A stretch of 64,000 nucleotides of DNA from Flavobacterium jumunjinense (GCF_021650975.2 NZ_CP091285.1:2294001-2358000); one strand, 5' to 3'. Positions 27,464-36,427 are shown, counted from the stretch's first letter. The notes: generated by a model from the sequence alone, not told the origin. Made by a program: numbers and translations.

Positions 27464-29089
27464 TTTATTTTTATTTCTTTTTTATTTCTTTTCTGTAAAA
27501 AAAACAATGAAATATTACCCTTAGATGACGATTTAAAGCAAGCACAATTTTTAGATTCAATTAAACAATATGAAAAAGCATTTAGCTTTTATAATAAGTC
27601 TTATGAATACAATAAATTAATAAATGATAAGAAAAGAATGTTATTTTGTTTATTAAAAGAAGCGGAAATTCAGACTATATTCTGTGACTACAATGCGGCA
27701 CAAGAAAGTGCTACAAATGCAATCTCTCTTTTTGATAAAAATACGAGTATAGATTATAGGACTAATGGATTAATTTCGTTAGGAACGAGTTATTTGAATT
27801 TAAATGATTATGATAAAGCTATAAATGTGTATTCAGAAGTTTTAGATATTACACCAAACCTTTTAACAAAAATAATCACAGAAAATAATATTGCAGTAAC
27901 ATATTTAGAAAAAAAAAATTATCAAAAAGCAATAGAAATACTTAAACCATTACTTAAATCAGATATTTTAAAAAAACATAAAGCTGAATATGCAAGAGTG
28001 TTGGACAATTTGGGTTATGCTTATTTTAATTTAGGTATTAAAAAAGAAGCACATCAATATATTTCAGAATCATTAAGAATTAAAGATAGTATTGGTAAAG
28101 ATTATGAAAAAATTGCTCCATTAATGCATTTAGCTCGTTTTTATGAAGATTCAATTCCTAAAGAATCTAGTAGGTTTGCTATAAACGCTTATGATATAGC
28201 AACTAGAGTGAATAGTCCAGATGACAGACTGGAAGCTTTAGATATTCTAATTAGAAATACGTCGAGTAGGGATGATTTTAAAAGTTATTATAAAAAATTT
28301 CATTCATTAAAAGACAGTATTGATTTAGTTAGACGAATAGCTAAGAATGAGTTTGCGAATATTAAATTTAATTCTGATAAAGCAATTAAAGAAAAAGAAA
28401 AAGAAGCAAATGAGAAGAAGATAATAGCCATCATCTTTATTATTTTTATAATTATAGCTATATTATTGTTTCTTTTAATTCGTTCTAAAAACAAAAGGAA
28501 ACTACTAAAAACAGCCTACGATACAGAAACACGTATTTCCAAAAGACTTCATGACGAACTAGCTAACGATGTTTTTAATACGATGATGTATCTTGAAACA
28601 CAAGATTTAGTAGAACAAACAAAAAAAGATAAAGTCTTAGGTAATTTAGAAAACATCTACGAGAAAGCTAGAAATATTTCCAAACAAACTAGTGGTGTAA
28701 AAACGGGTAAGGATTTTGGAACATTGGTAGATGAAATGCTAACGAGTTATAAGTCAGAGCAAGTGAATGTTATTAAAAAAGGGAATAACACCATTAACTG
28801 GGAAGTGATAGCAGCCGAAAAGCAAATTGAAATACATCGTGTTTTACAAGAAGTATTGGTAAATATGAAAAAACATAGTGATGCAACGCTTGTTGTTATT
28901 GTTTTTGAAAGCCTTGAAAAAAGCATACGTATAAAGTATTCCGACAATGGCATTGGATTCGATATGGAAAAAATTTCTAAAAATGGTGTGCGTAATATGG
29001 AAAACCGCATGCATAGCATTAATGGAAGCATTACTTTTGATTCAGAAATTAATAAAGGAGTAAAAATTAATATTGAATTCCCCAAATAA
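27446..29089 (+). CDS. TPR-containing sensor histidine kinase (NarL/DesK-like type)
   Basis: The 547-residue protein starts with a hydrophobic signal/anchor (about 1-17), followed by tetratricopeptide-like repeats (about 30-270; for example INVYSEVLDITPN and RVLDNLGYAYFNLG), a short coiled coil, a membrane segment (about 328-348) and a kinase core. The likely phosphorylated residue is His369 in RLHDELAND. The ATPase N box (VNMKKHS) and G1 box (DNGIGF) are present. It is followed after 8 bases by its response regulator. The signal sensed is unknown. A hairpin spans its start codon. Confidence 0.88.
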   Translation: MKIPKFFIFISFLFLFCKKNNEILPLDDDLKQAQFLDSIKQYEKAFSFYNKSYEYNKLINDKKRMLFCLLKEAEIQTIFCDYNAAQESATNAISLFDKNTSIDYRTNGLISLGTSYLNLNDYDKAINVYSEVLDITPNLLTKIITENNIAVTYLEKKNYQKAIEILKPLLKSDILKKHKAEYARVLDNLGYAYFNLGIKKEAHQYISESLRIKDSIGKDYEKIAPLMHLARFYEDSIPKESSRFAINAYDIATRVNSPDDRLEALDILIRNTSSRDDFKSYYKKFHSLKDSIDLVRRIAKNEFANIKFNSDKAIKEKEKEANEKKIIAIIFIIFIIIAILLFLLIRSKNKRKLLKTAYDTETRISKRLHDELANDVFNTMMYLETQDLVEQTKKDKVLGNLENIYEKARNISKQTSGVKTGKDFGTLVDEMLTSYKSEQVNVIKKGNNTINWEVIAAEKQIEIHRVLQEVLVNMKKHSDATLVVIVFESLEKSIRIKYSDNGIGFDMEKISKNGVRNMENRMHSINGSITFDSEINKGVKINIEFPK

Positions 29090-29097
29090 TAAAAAGT

Positions 29098-29781
29098 ATG
29101 ATGTTTTCAAAAGTAATAATTGCCGAGGATATTGATGGATTGAATTTAGCGGTGGTGCAAGCGCTAAAAGATTTAAATATTCTTGAAGAACAAATAGAAT
29201 ATGCAAAATATTGTGATGATGCTTTCTTAAAAATGAGAAAAGCGGTCCAAGATGAAGTACCCTACGATTTGTTAATTACCGATCTTTCCTTTGTGGAAGA
29301 TTACCGACAAAAAGAATTAAAACTTCAATCGGGAGAAGATTTAATAGCAGCCGTTAGAACATTACAACCCAATATAAAAATCGTTGTTTTTTCGATAGAA
29401 GACAAACCGTATCGTATTAAATCACTTTTTGTAGAACATGGTATTAATGCTTTTGTCATGAAAGGTAGAAACAGCATTCCAGAATTAAAAAATGCTATTG
29501 AAAAAGTTTTCACAACAGAAGAAAAATACATTTCGCCCAATATTGAACACGTTTTTCAAGACAGAACAGTTAGTGAGATAGACGATTACGATTTAGAAAT
29601 CATCAAATACCTTTCATTAGGGCTAACCCAAGATGAAATTGAAACGAAGTTTAAAAAAATAAACATTTCACCCAGTAGCAAAAGTGCTATAGAGAAACGA
29701 ATTGGCAAACTAAAAATTAGTTTTAAAGCGAATAACAATGTGCATTTAATAGCTATTGCAAAAGATTTAGGACTAATATAA
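29098..29781 (+). CDS. LuxR/NarL-like response regulator
   Basis: The 227-residue protein has an N-terminal receiver domain with the acidic pair E10/D11, the phospho-acceptor Asp62 in LITDLSF and the conserved Lys in FVMKGR. A C-terminal helix-turn-helix of about 60 residues (LEIIKYLSLGLTQDEIETKF) resembles LuxR-type DNA-binding domains. The gene starts 8 bases after the kinase gene, so they form a two-component pair. Its targets are not visible. Confidence 0.88.
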   Translation: MMFSKVIIAEDIDGLNLAVVQALKDLNILEEQIEYAKYCDDAFLKMRKAVQDEVPYDLLITDLSFVEDYRQKELKLQSGEDLIAAVRTLQPNIKIVVFSIEDKPYRIKSLFVEHGINAFVMKGRNSIPELKNAIEKVFTTEEKYISPNIEHVFQDRTVSEIDDYDLEIIKYLSLGLTQDEIETKFKKINISPSSKSAIEKRIGKLKISFKANNNVHLIAIAKDLGLI

Positions 29782-29808
29782 GCCAATATAAAACGTATTT
29801 TCATTAAA

Positions 29809-29919
29809 GACCCGACAGCTTTCCAAAGCTTGTCGGGTCTTTTTTTTGCATAAAACTGAAAATAATTTGCCATAGTACGGATTCCCGCAAGGAATTGATT
29901 TTCAATGGTTATAAATTTG
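29809..29919 (+). repeat. Direct repeat copy 1: terminator plus -7 box cassette
   Basis: This 111-base segment recurs almost exactly at 32966-33075. It starts with a hairpin terminator (GACCCGACAGCTTTCCAAAG...CTTTGTCGGGTC type stem, 29809-29848) that ends the response-regulator transcript. It closes with TAAATTTG (29912-29919), a Bacteroidota -7 box, 37 bases before the PLD gene. Confidence 0.85.
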
Positions 29920-29956
29920 GGGTATTAAAAGATAATTAATAATATAAAAACTGAAT

Positions 29957-31855
29957 ATGAATGATATTTTAACTAACGGCATAGGAATTAAACAACGTAT
30001 AATTTCCGAAATACAAACTGCAAGTAAAGATATTTATCTGGCAATGGCTTGGTTTACTGATAGAGATATAGCCAACTCAATTATTGATGCAAAAAATAGA
30101 AATCTAACAGTTGATATAATATTGTCATCAAATGTTCAAAATGAAACTGTTAAAAAAATGTTTGAAAATGCAGGAGTAAATGTTCATGCATTTGAAACTG
30201 GGGATGATAGAGGAACGATGCATCATAAATTTTGTCTTATAGATAGCAAAATAACAATCAATGGCTCATATAACTACTCTTATAATGCAAGTAACAATAA
30301 TGTTGAAAATATTCAAGTTTCTGACGATTTTAATACTTATCGTCAATTCTTTGCAGAATTTGAACGTTTGAAATATAATATTGAACATCAAATAGATTTA
30401 AATATCAATACAGCAAATCAAACGGAACAAGTTGTTACAAAAACAAAAACAATAAACGTTGCTGATTCTTTTTCTCAACAATTATCTAATCTTGTTTATG
30501 CAACAGCAAATATCAATACAGAAACATATAGAAAGAAAGGTCATGAAAATTCTAAAGAGAGTTCAGGAAGTATAGAAATTTTTAAAGCGAACTATTTAGA
30601 AATCAAAGAACAAATAAAAATGTATGCTACAGATGATAGTTTGAGTAATAAAAAAAATATAATATCTCAAAATATTACTTCTGCTTTCGAAAGCAAAAAA
30701 GCTGAAATAGATGCGGATAGATTGATTCAATTTAATAAAGTAAAAATGAATTATGAAATTGAGACAAAACAATTAAACGCAAAAATTTCAGAAGTAAACC
30801 AAGAAAAGTCAATTTTTGAAAGAGGTAATCAAGACACAGGAGAAAAAGGACTCTTACAGTTGAACAATGAAATTGAAAAAAACAAACTAGAGAGAAATAA
30901 TTTAGAATCGACACTAGTAACAAAAAAATTTTGGACAATAGGAATAGTTTTTTCTATAATAGGTCTATTTATTTTCATGTTCTACCTATCTATGTTCTTT
31001 GCTTCTGCAATGTATAAAGTGTTTTTTGAAGGAAATATTATTCGTAATTCTTTAGAGTCTGGAATAAACCCTGGTTTGCCGCAATTAGTCGATGCTAATG
31101 CAATTGTTAAAATATTTAAGACGCAAGGAGGACTTTTTGGCATCATGTCAGGTTTGTTTTTTTTAATCCCAATACTATTATCAAATTTAAAATTAATAGG
31201 TAGTAAAAATAAGGGGGTTAACATATTGTGTTTTGTGGTTGGACTTTTAGTATTTGATGTTTTAGTATCAACAATGGTTGCATTAAATACAGATGAAATA
31301 AAAAGCTTGTTAGTTGGTAAGGAATCTCAACTTAAAATTTGGGAAGTAATAACCCATACAGAGTTTTGGCTCATCTTTGTTTTTGGTATGTTGCCATTAG
31401 TTATTACTCATTTTATAATAGAATTTATTGTAACTGCATATCAAAAATCTCAACGCGAAATTGTAGATGCTGAAAAAAGTAAACAAATTAAAATGTTAGA
31501 TAAATTATTACTTGACCTAAATATGCAAAAAGAACTTTTTAATAATAAAATAAAGGAAAAAGAAAACGTATTAAATCAGAAAAATGAAGAATTAGAATAT
31601 TTAGAAAGAGATTTGAATTCTTCACAAAACGAAAATGAAGCCATATTTACAGAATTACTTAAAAGTATAAAGTCAATTTATGATGATTTTATGACTACAA
31701 TTACCAGTGGAAAAATATTCACAGATGAAATTTTAAATAGTGTTTCAACAGCATATAAATCAGGATATATTGAGTTCTTACCAGAACTTTATGCTGAAAA
31801 AGAAGTTGCAAATAGAGTTAGAGCAATAGAACAAGTAATAACTAATAATTATTAA
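29957..31855 (+). CDS. PLD-like nuclease domain fused to coiled coil and membrane region
   Basis: The N-terminal 145 residues are a single phospholipase D-like domain with the HKD motif H89-x-K91-x4-D96 (MHHKFCLID), as in Nuc-type endonucleases and mitochondrial PLD6. Then come a helical linker (about 160-320, partly coiled coil), four membrane segments (about 325-352, 393-415, 423-443, 470-493) and a C-terminal coiled coil. One HKD motif implies a dimer for catalysis. The gene is followed after 4 bases by a VWA-like lipoprotein, and both lie between long direct repeats. A role in defence or stress is possible but not shown. Confidence 0.8.
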   Translation: MNDILTNGIGIKQRIISEIQTASKDIYLAMAWFTDRDIANSIIDAKNRNLTVDIILSSNVQNETVKKMFENAGVNVHAFETGDDRGTMHHKFCLIDSKITINGSYNYSYNASNNNVENIQVSDDFNTYRQFFAEFERLKYNIEHQIDLNINTANQTEQVVTKTKTINVADSFSQQLSNLVYATANINTETYRKKGHENSKESSGSIEIFKANYLEIKEQIKMYATDDSLSNKKNIISQNITSAFESKKAEIDADRLIQFNKVKMNYEIETKQLNAKISEVNQEKSIFERGNQDTGEKGLLQLNNEIEKNKLERNNLESTLVTKKFWTIGIVFSIIGLFIFMFYLSMFFASAMYKVFFEGNIIRNSLESGINPGLPQLVDANAIVKIFKTQGGLFGIMSGLFFLIPILLSNLKLIGSKNKGVNILCFVVGLLVFDVLVSTMVALNTDEIKSLLVGKESQLKIWEVITHTEFWLIFVFGMLPLVITHFIIEFIVTAYQKSQREIVDAEKSKQIKMLDKLLLDLNMQKELFNNKIKEKENVLNQKNEELEYLERDLNSSQNENEAIFTELLKSIKSIYDDFMTTITSGKIFTDEILNSVSTAYKSGYIEFLPELYAEKEVANRVRAIEQVITNNY

Positions 31856-31859
31856 TAAA

Positions 31860-32735
31860 ATGAAATTAATTTTAATTCTAATAGTAACTTTATTATTAAA
31901 CTCTTGTATTCCAGAATCTAATAATAAATATTTAACGTATCAAAATCTAATAATACTATCTGATATGTCAGATCGTATTTCAAATAAAGATTTCCCAGAA
32001 AAAGACATTCTAGAAATAAAAAAAATAATCCAATATTTTGAAAAAGAATGTGTTAAACCAGGTGAGAAAATTGGAGATAAATCGAGTATTCATTTTTCAC
32101 CTTTTTCTCAAAAAAATATTTTTTCGGTAGACCTAGATAAAATAGTAAACCTTGGTGATAAACAAAGTTTTATCAATTCAACAGGTAAATATGAACTTAA
32201 TGGGTTAAAAGAAAAACTTTTAGAATTTGAAAAAATAATTACTCAAAAATACGGATCTATAAATGACAAGGGAATTGACTTGTTAAGCATCTTACTTGAA
32301 AAAATACAAAATGAAAATATGATTAAAAAAGACAAAATTATTACAGATGGTATTGATACAACTTTTGTTAGTTATGAAAATCATATATACATTTTAACTG
32401 ACGGGTATTTAGAATATACACTAAAAACAGACAATCATCAATTCCGTTTTGGTCCATCGAAAATAATTCAATTAAGAACATATTGTAAAAAGAACAATAT
32501 TAACGTTGAAAATGCACTTACGTTGAATACTAATTTAGGTTTAATCCCAATAAAAAACGAGTTGAACAAGTATATTAATATACATGTATTAGAAACACAT
32601 GAAAGAGATTTTAATAAAAAAACTCAAAATTATGATAATCAGATTGGATATCGTGATAATGAAATTCTTGAACAGGTTTGGAAAAAATGGATAAACGAAA
32701 GTGGTTTTAAAAATTTTGAATGGGAAAGATATTGA
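31860..32735 (+). CDS. Lipoprotein with VWA-like domain
   Basis: The 291-residue product has a lipoprotein signal (LLLNSC, Cys16) and then a beginning strand and metal-site-like motif NLIILSDMSDRISN (about 30-43). A later IYILTDGYLEYT segment (about 176) corresponds to the second VWA strand LTDG. The first motif deviates from the standard DxSxS (Arg instead of the second Ser), so metal binding is uncertain. It starts 4 bases after the PLD/membrane gene. The pair probably works together at the envelope. Confidence 0.68.
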   Translation: MKLILILIVTLLLNSCIPESNNKYLTYQNLIILSDMSDRISNKDFPEKDILEIKKIIQYFEKECVKPGEKIGDKSSIHFSPFSQKNIFSVDLDKIVNLGDKQSFINSTGKYELNGLKEKLLEFEKIITQKYGSINDKGIDLLSILLEKIQNENMIKKDKIITDGIDTTFVSYENHIYILTDGYLEYTLKTDNHQFRFGPSKIIQLRTYCKKNNINVENALTLNTNLGLIPIKNELNKYINIHVLETHERDFNKKTQNYDNQIGYRDNEILEQVWKKWINESGFKNFEWERY

Positions 32736-32809
32736 AAAATAAGTCACTATAGACAAGTAAAATGGGAATATTCTAAACACGTAAAATAATTAATTTAAAT
32801 AGCTTTATT

Positions 32810-32926
32810 ATGGCAAATCAAAAACCACCAAATGCACCAAGTACAACAGGAAAACCATCAGGAGGAAAAAGAGGAAATAATCCTTCAAAACCTTCAAGTC
32901 CAAAACCAGCACCTACTAAAAAATAG
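32810..32926 (+). CDS. Small Pro/Lys/Ser-rich peptide
   Basis: A 38-residue reading frame (MANQKPPNAPSTTGKPSGGK onward, ending PTKK) of strongly biased composition lies between the VWA-like lipoprotein and the second direct repeat. The low-complexity, hydrophilic sequence has a codon pattern compatible with coding, and a terminator follows 40 bases later. No function can be assigned; it may be spurious. Confidence 0.4.
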   Translation: MANQKPPNAPSTTGKPSGGKRGNNPSKPSSPKPAPTKK

Positions 32927-32965
32927 TTGTGTTAGGTTTTAAAAAAGAGAATCAATTTTACCTTA

Positions 32966-33075
32966 GACCCGACAGCTTCCCAAAGCTTGTCGGGTCTTTT
33001 TTTGCATAAAACTGAAAATAATTTACCATAGTACGGATTTCCGCAAGGAATTGATTTTCAAAGGTTATAAATTTG
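32966..33075 (+). repeat. Direct repeat copy 2: terminator plus -7 box cassette
   Basis: This segment is nearly identical to 29809-29919, with a few substitutions and one T fewer. It contains the same GTCGGGTC hairpin terminator followed by T residues (about 32966-33003) and ends with the -7 box TAAATTTG (33068-33075), 21 bases before the next gene. The two copies bracket 3.0 kb with the PLD and VWA-like genes. Confidence 0.85.
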
Positions 33076-33096
33076 AAAATAAATAATTCAAATAAT

Positions 33097-34161
33097 ATGG
33101 AACTAAACACACAACTCAAAGCTTTGGCAGACAAAATCGTAATGCTAAAGGATAAAATAGAAACAGAAGAATCTACCAAACATGCTTTTGTATTGCCTTT
33201 CATTAATCTTTTAGGCTATGACACTTTTAATCCTACCGAAGTAGTACCCGAATTTACTGCCGATATTGGATTAAAAAAAGGAGAGAAAGTAGACTATGCT
33301 ATTTTCGAAAACAATGAACCAATTCTAATTATAGAATGTAAGAACTGGAAAGAAAACTTAAGCATTCACAACTCACAATTGTTGCGTTATTTTCATGTAA
33401 CAAAAACACGTTTTGCTTTGCTCACTAACGGAATTCAATATCAGTTTTTTACCGATTTAGATGAGAAAAACAAAATGGATCAAAAGCCTTTTTTAGAATT
33501 CGATATTACAAACATTAAAGAAAATACAATAAACGAAATTGCAAAATTTCATAAGTCCAACTTCGACGTTAATAATATTGTCAATAATGCGAGTTCCTTA
33601 AAATACACCAAAGAGATAAAGAAACTCATTCAAGAGGAAATTAATACACCTTCTAATGAATTTGTACGCATGTTTGCTAACAAAGTATATTCTGGCAGAT
33701 TAACCGAAAAAGTAATAGAAGAATTTAAAGAATTAGTACAAAAAGGATGTAATCAGTTCATCAGCGAAAAAGTAAACGATCGATTGAATGCAGCACTAAA
33801 TAAAGAAGCAGAAAAACAGTTAGAAGACCAAATTGAAGAAGTTGTAGAAAGTACAAAAATAGAAACTACAGAAGAAGAGCTAGAAGCCTATAAAATTGTA
33901 GTAGCTATTCTAAGACGAAAAATTCCAACAAGTAGAATTGTTCATAGAGATACTCAATCGTATTTCGGAATCCTACTAGACGATAATAATCGAAAACCTT
34001 TATGCAGATTGCATTTGAATGCCACAAAAAAATATTTAGGTGTTTTTGACGATAAGAAAAACGAGACCAGATTACCTATTGAAACCATAGATGATATTTA
34101 TCAATTTGAAACCGAACTACTAGAAACAGTTGGTTTTTATGAAGGAGTAAATCAGGTATAA
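33097..34161 (+). CDS. Stand-alone type I restriction enzyme R N-terminal-like protein
   Basis: The 354-residue protein carries an HsdR_N-type PD-(D/E)xK nuclease fold: PEFTADIGLKKGEKVDYAI followed by LIIECKNW with the E-x-K pair. The rest (about 150-260 helical, then a C-terminal domain) has no helicase motifs, so this is not a complete restriction subunit. No methylase or specificity gene is nearby. I use the ATG at 33097; an upstream TTG at 33073 lies inside the promoter box. It follows direct repeat copy 2. Confidence 0.82.
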   Translation: MELNTQLKALADKIVMLKDKIETEESTKHAFVLPFINLLGYDTFNPTEVVPEFTADIGLKKGEKVDYAIFENNEPILIIECKNWKENLSIHNSQLLRYFHVTKTRFALLTNGIQYQFFTDLDEKNKMDQKPFLEFDITNIKENTINEIAKFHKSNFDVNNIVNNASSLKYTKEIKKLIQEEINTPSNEFVRMFANKVYSGRLTEKVIEEFKELVQKGCNQFISEKVNDRLNAALNKEAEKQLEDQIEEVVESTKIETTEEELEAYKIVVAILRRKIPTSRIVHRDTQSYFGILLDDNNRKPLCRLHLNATKKYLGVFDDKKNETRLPIETIDDIYQFETELLETVGFYEGVNQV

Positions 34162-34247
34162 ATACCTATATACAAATGCACTACTAATTGTATGTTTAAT
34201 TTTTACATTCAAACCATTAAAAAAAAACAACTATTTAACCAAAGCAT

Positions 34248-34676
34248 ATGACAAAAAAACTACTCCTTATACTATTATACATTTTCATTTCCTGTAAAGA
34301 AACCAATCAGGCACCACCCGTACAGAATGAAGAAATTAAATTAGGAATCTTCAATAATGAAGTGCCAGCAATTACACCCGATGATAGAAAAGAAATAGAC
34401 AATGAAGAAAGACGAACCTATCATGTTGACGAAGAATACAAGTATGAATACCGTACAGGTCGTCCCGATCATTACGAATACAACTATGACATTATCGGTC
34501 TCGACAGCCTAAATAACGAAGTAACAGGTAATGTGAATACCTGTGGGAAATTTGGAGCAGGAATAATTAGAGACAAAAAAGGTAACGAAAAAGACATTGA
34601 AGTAGAATGGTATGAGAATGGAAAAATGAAAGGAAAAGACACAGACGGCATGCAATATGAACTAAAAGCAGAATAA
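34248..34676 (+). CDS. Lipoprotein of unknown function
   Basis: The 142-residue product has a lipoprotein signal (ILLYIFISC, Cys16), a Pro/Glu-rich linker and a C-terminal domain of about 70 residues with the YNYDIIGLDSLNNEVTGNV segment. The final VEWYENGKMKGKDTDG resembles short toxin-antitoxin-type MORN-like turns, but this is weak. Neighbours are in the same direction but spaced. Confidence 0.65.
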   Translation: MTKKLLLILLYIFISCKETNQAPPVQNEEIKLGIFNNEVPAITPDDRKEIDNEERRTYHVDEEYKYEYRTGRPDHYEYNYDIIGLDSLNNEVTGNVNTCGKFGAGIIRDKKGNEKDIEVEWYENGKMKGKDTDGMQYELKAE

Positions 34677-34682
34677 AATGAA

Positions 34683-34780
34683 ATCGCTTTTTACAACAAG
34701 TTTGTTGCAAACAAATAAAATTCACTGAACACAAATTGAAATGTATTTAGTGAAGTAAACACTAAATGAATAAAAGCGAT
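34683..34780. ncRNA. Candidate structured RNA element
   Basis: ATCGCTTTT (34683-34691) and AAAAGCGAT (34772-34780) form a perfect 9-bp closing stem around 80 bases that contain two more hairpins: CAACA/TGTTG (34694-34698/34703-34707) and ATTTAGTG/CACTAAAT (34745-34752/34760-34767). The arrangement resembles a multi-branched RNA just upstream of a small secreted protein gene. No known family is recognised. Confidence 0.4.
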
Positions 34781-34817
34781 AACATATGTGACCTATGATA
34801 AATAAAATTTTACACCT

Positions 34818-35033
34818 ATGAAAACAATAATAACACTTTTAATAGTAACATTTTTAACCTCTTTCTCAACACTAGATGAAGAGGAAGTATATTTATGCGG
34901 AACAGAAGGAGCAAAGAAATACCATTTGAGTAAATCGTGCCGAGGCTTGTCGGGCTGTAAACACGAAATAACCAAAAAGAAACTTTCGGAAGCTAAAGAA
35001 TTAGGATTAAAACTTTGCGCTTGGGAAGATTAA
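34818..35033 (+). CDS. Small secreted Cys-rich protein
   Basis: The 71-residue product has a signal peptide (about 1-18) and a short domain with spaced cysteines: YLCGTEGAKKYHLSKSCRGL, then GCKHEIT and KLCAW. The C-x(8)-YH-x(3)-C-x(4)-C arrangement resembles small zinc-binding modules such as the Ada N-terminal type seen next to secreted nucleases. It lies 14 bases upstream of the DNase-I-fold gene and is probably co-transcribed with it. Confidence 0.7.
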   Translation: MKTIITLLIVTFLTSFSTLDEEEVYLCGTEGAKKYHLSKSCRGLSGCKHEITKKKLSEAKELGLKLCAWED

Positions 35034-35047
35034 AGTATATTTGAAAC

Positions 35048-35863
35048 ATGTTTTATAAGCAAAAAATAACCACATTCCTTTTCCTACTACTTTGTTCCTT
35101 TTCCTTTTCGCAAGTGAAAATTTGTTCTTGGAATATAGAAAACCTAGGCGTATCTAAAACAGAAGAAGACATTGCCTATATGGCGCATGTTTTAAAAGAA
35201 TTTGATGTGGTTGCTATACAAGAAGTTGTAGTAAGCGGAGCAGGAGCAAAAGCTGTTGCTTCGTTAGTAGACCAACTCAATAGAAAAGGAGCAAAATGGG
35301 ACTATGTAATTAGCGATCCAACATCAGGGAGTGCCTATAAAGCGGAACGTTATGCTTTTTTATGGCAACCCAAACACATTAAAAAAATAGGAGAGGCATG
35401 GTTAGACCCGAACTATATAGAAGAAATAGAAAGAGAACCTTATTTGGCTACATTTAAATATAAAGAAAAAGAATTTACGTTGGTGAATTTTCATGCTAAA
35501 ACAAAGAAAATGCAACCCGAAACGGAAATTAAATACTTTAAGTTTTTCCCAACCCTATATCCAGATAAAGACCTTATTTTTATAGGCGATTTTAATTGTC
35601 CACAATCGCATACCGTATTTTTTCCTTTAAAGAAAATGGGATATCAATCGGTATTTCAAAACCAAAAAACATCTTTAAAGCGAGCATGTAAAAATGGAAA
35701 ATGTTTAGCTTCTGAGTTTGATAATATCTTCTATAATGCAAAGAAAATTAAAATTTCAAACCCCAGAGTGATTCATTTTTATAAAGATTTTGAAACCTTG
35801 CACGAAGCACGAAATATATCAGACCATGTGCCTATTGCAGTAGAATTGAGTTGGGAATTGTAA
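35048..35863 (+). CDS. Secreted endonuclease/exonuclease/phosphatase-family protein
   Basis: The 271-residue protein has a signal peptide (about 1-22, ending FSFSQ) and a DNase-I-like fold. Its motifs are KICSWNIENLG, VVAIQEVV (metal-binding Glu), NFHAKT, FIGDFNCPQ and the catalytic ISDHVPIAVEL. Members degrade DNA or cleave phosphodiesters; extracellular nutrient scavenging or biofilm DNA cleavage is plausible. It is the last gene of a short unit with the Cys-rich protein. Confidence 0.88.
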   Translation: MFYKQKITTFLFLLLCSFSFSQVKICSWNIENLGVSKTEEDIAYMAHVLKEFDVVAIQEVVVSGAGAKAVASLVDQLNRKGAKWDYVISDPTSGSAYKAERYAFLWQPKHIKKIGEAWLDPNYIEEIEREPYLATFKYKEKEFTLVNFHAKTKKMQPETEIKYFKFFPTLYPDKDLIFIGDFNCPQSHTVFFPLKKMGYQSVFQNQKTSLKRACKNGKCLASEFDNIFYNAKKIKISNPRVIHFYKDFETLHEARNISDHVPIAVELSWEL

Positions 35864-36427
35864 TGTATTTAGAGTACGATAAAGTTTAGTATTTGTGCAA
35901 TTAATATAGGTAGTCTATTTTAAAATTTAAAAGGGCATACTTATACTTCAGGAGGTTCATTTTAAAATTAAAATGAGCATACTTATAATCTCAGAGGTTC
36001 ATTTTATAATTAAAAAGAATATAATTATAATCTCGGAGGTTTATTTTATAATTAAAAAGAATATAATTATAATCTCGGAGGTTTATTTTATAATTAAAAA
36101 GAATATAATTATAATCTCAGAGGTTCATTTTATAATTAAAAAGAATATAATTATAATCTCGGAGGTTCACTTTATAATTAGAATGGGTATACTTATAATA
36201 CAAGAGGTTCACTTTATAATTAAAAAGAATATAATTATAATCTCGGAAACGTTAATTGAAAAGAAATAGAGTAAAAGGAGTTAATAAGTAGTATTTTTAT
36301 GCAAACATGTTTTTAAAATAAAAGTACATTTGTATCATGTGTTAGTTGCTATTAGATTCATTAGTATTCAATTTTTTAAAGCACCTCAACCAATAATAAT
36401 CTTCAAATAAAAAGAGAAGACTTAATT
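35864..36427. other. Gap occupied by a tandem repeat array
   Basis: No credible gene is present. Most of the stretch is the 42-bp repeat array listed separately. The remainder (36270-36427) is A/T-rich and contains a TAnnTTTG match, TACATTTG at 36325-36332, that may serve the methyltransferase gene. Confidence 0.6.
35935..36245. repeat. 42-bp tandem repeat array (about 7.4 copies)
   Basis: Contiguous units start at 35935, 35977, 36019, 36061, 36103, 36145 and 36187, with a partial eighth from 36229 and a decayed copy before the first. Central copies are almost identical; each contains a GGAGGTT or GAGGTTCA core and TATAATTA. Because 42 is divisible by 3, one frame stays open as a 14-residue repeat (IIISEVHFIIKKN), but the composition follows from the repeat and coding is unlikely. 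Confidence 0.9.

Noticed and set aside
33073..33096. TTG start for the HsdR-like gene
   Set aside because: The TTG is part of the -7 box in the repeated cassette; the ATG at 33097 fits the domain start.
35935..36245. CRISPR-like array
   Set aside because: Repeats are adjacent with no spacers between them, and no cas gene is present.
35973..36269. 98-residue open frame in the tandem array
   Set aside because: It exists only because the 42-bp unit is divisible by three and lacks stops in that frame; the peptide is a mere repeat and has no plausible start signal of its own.
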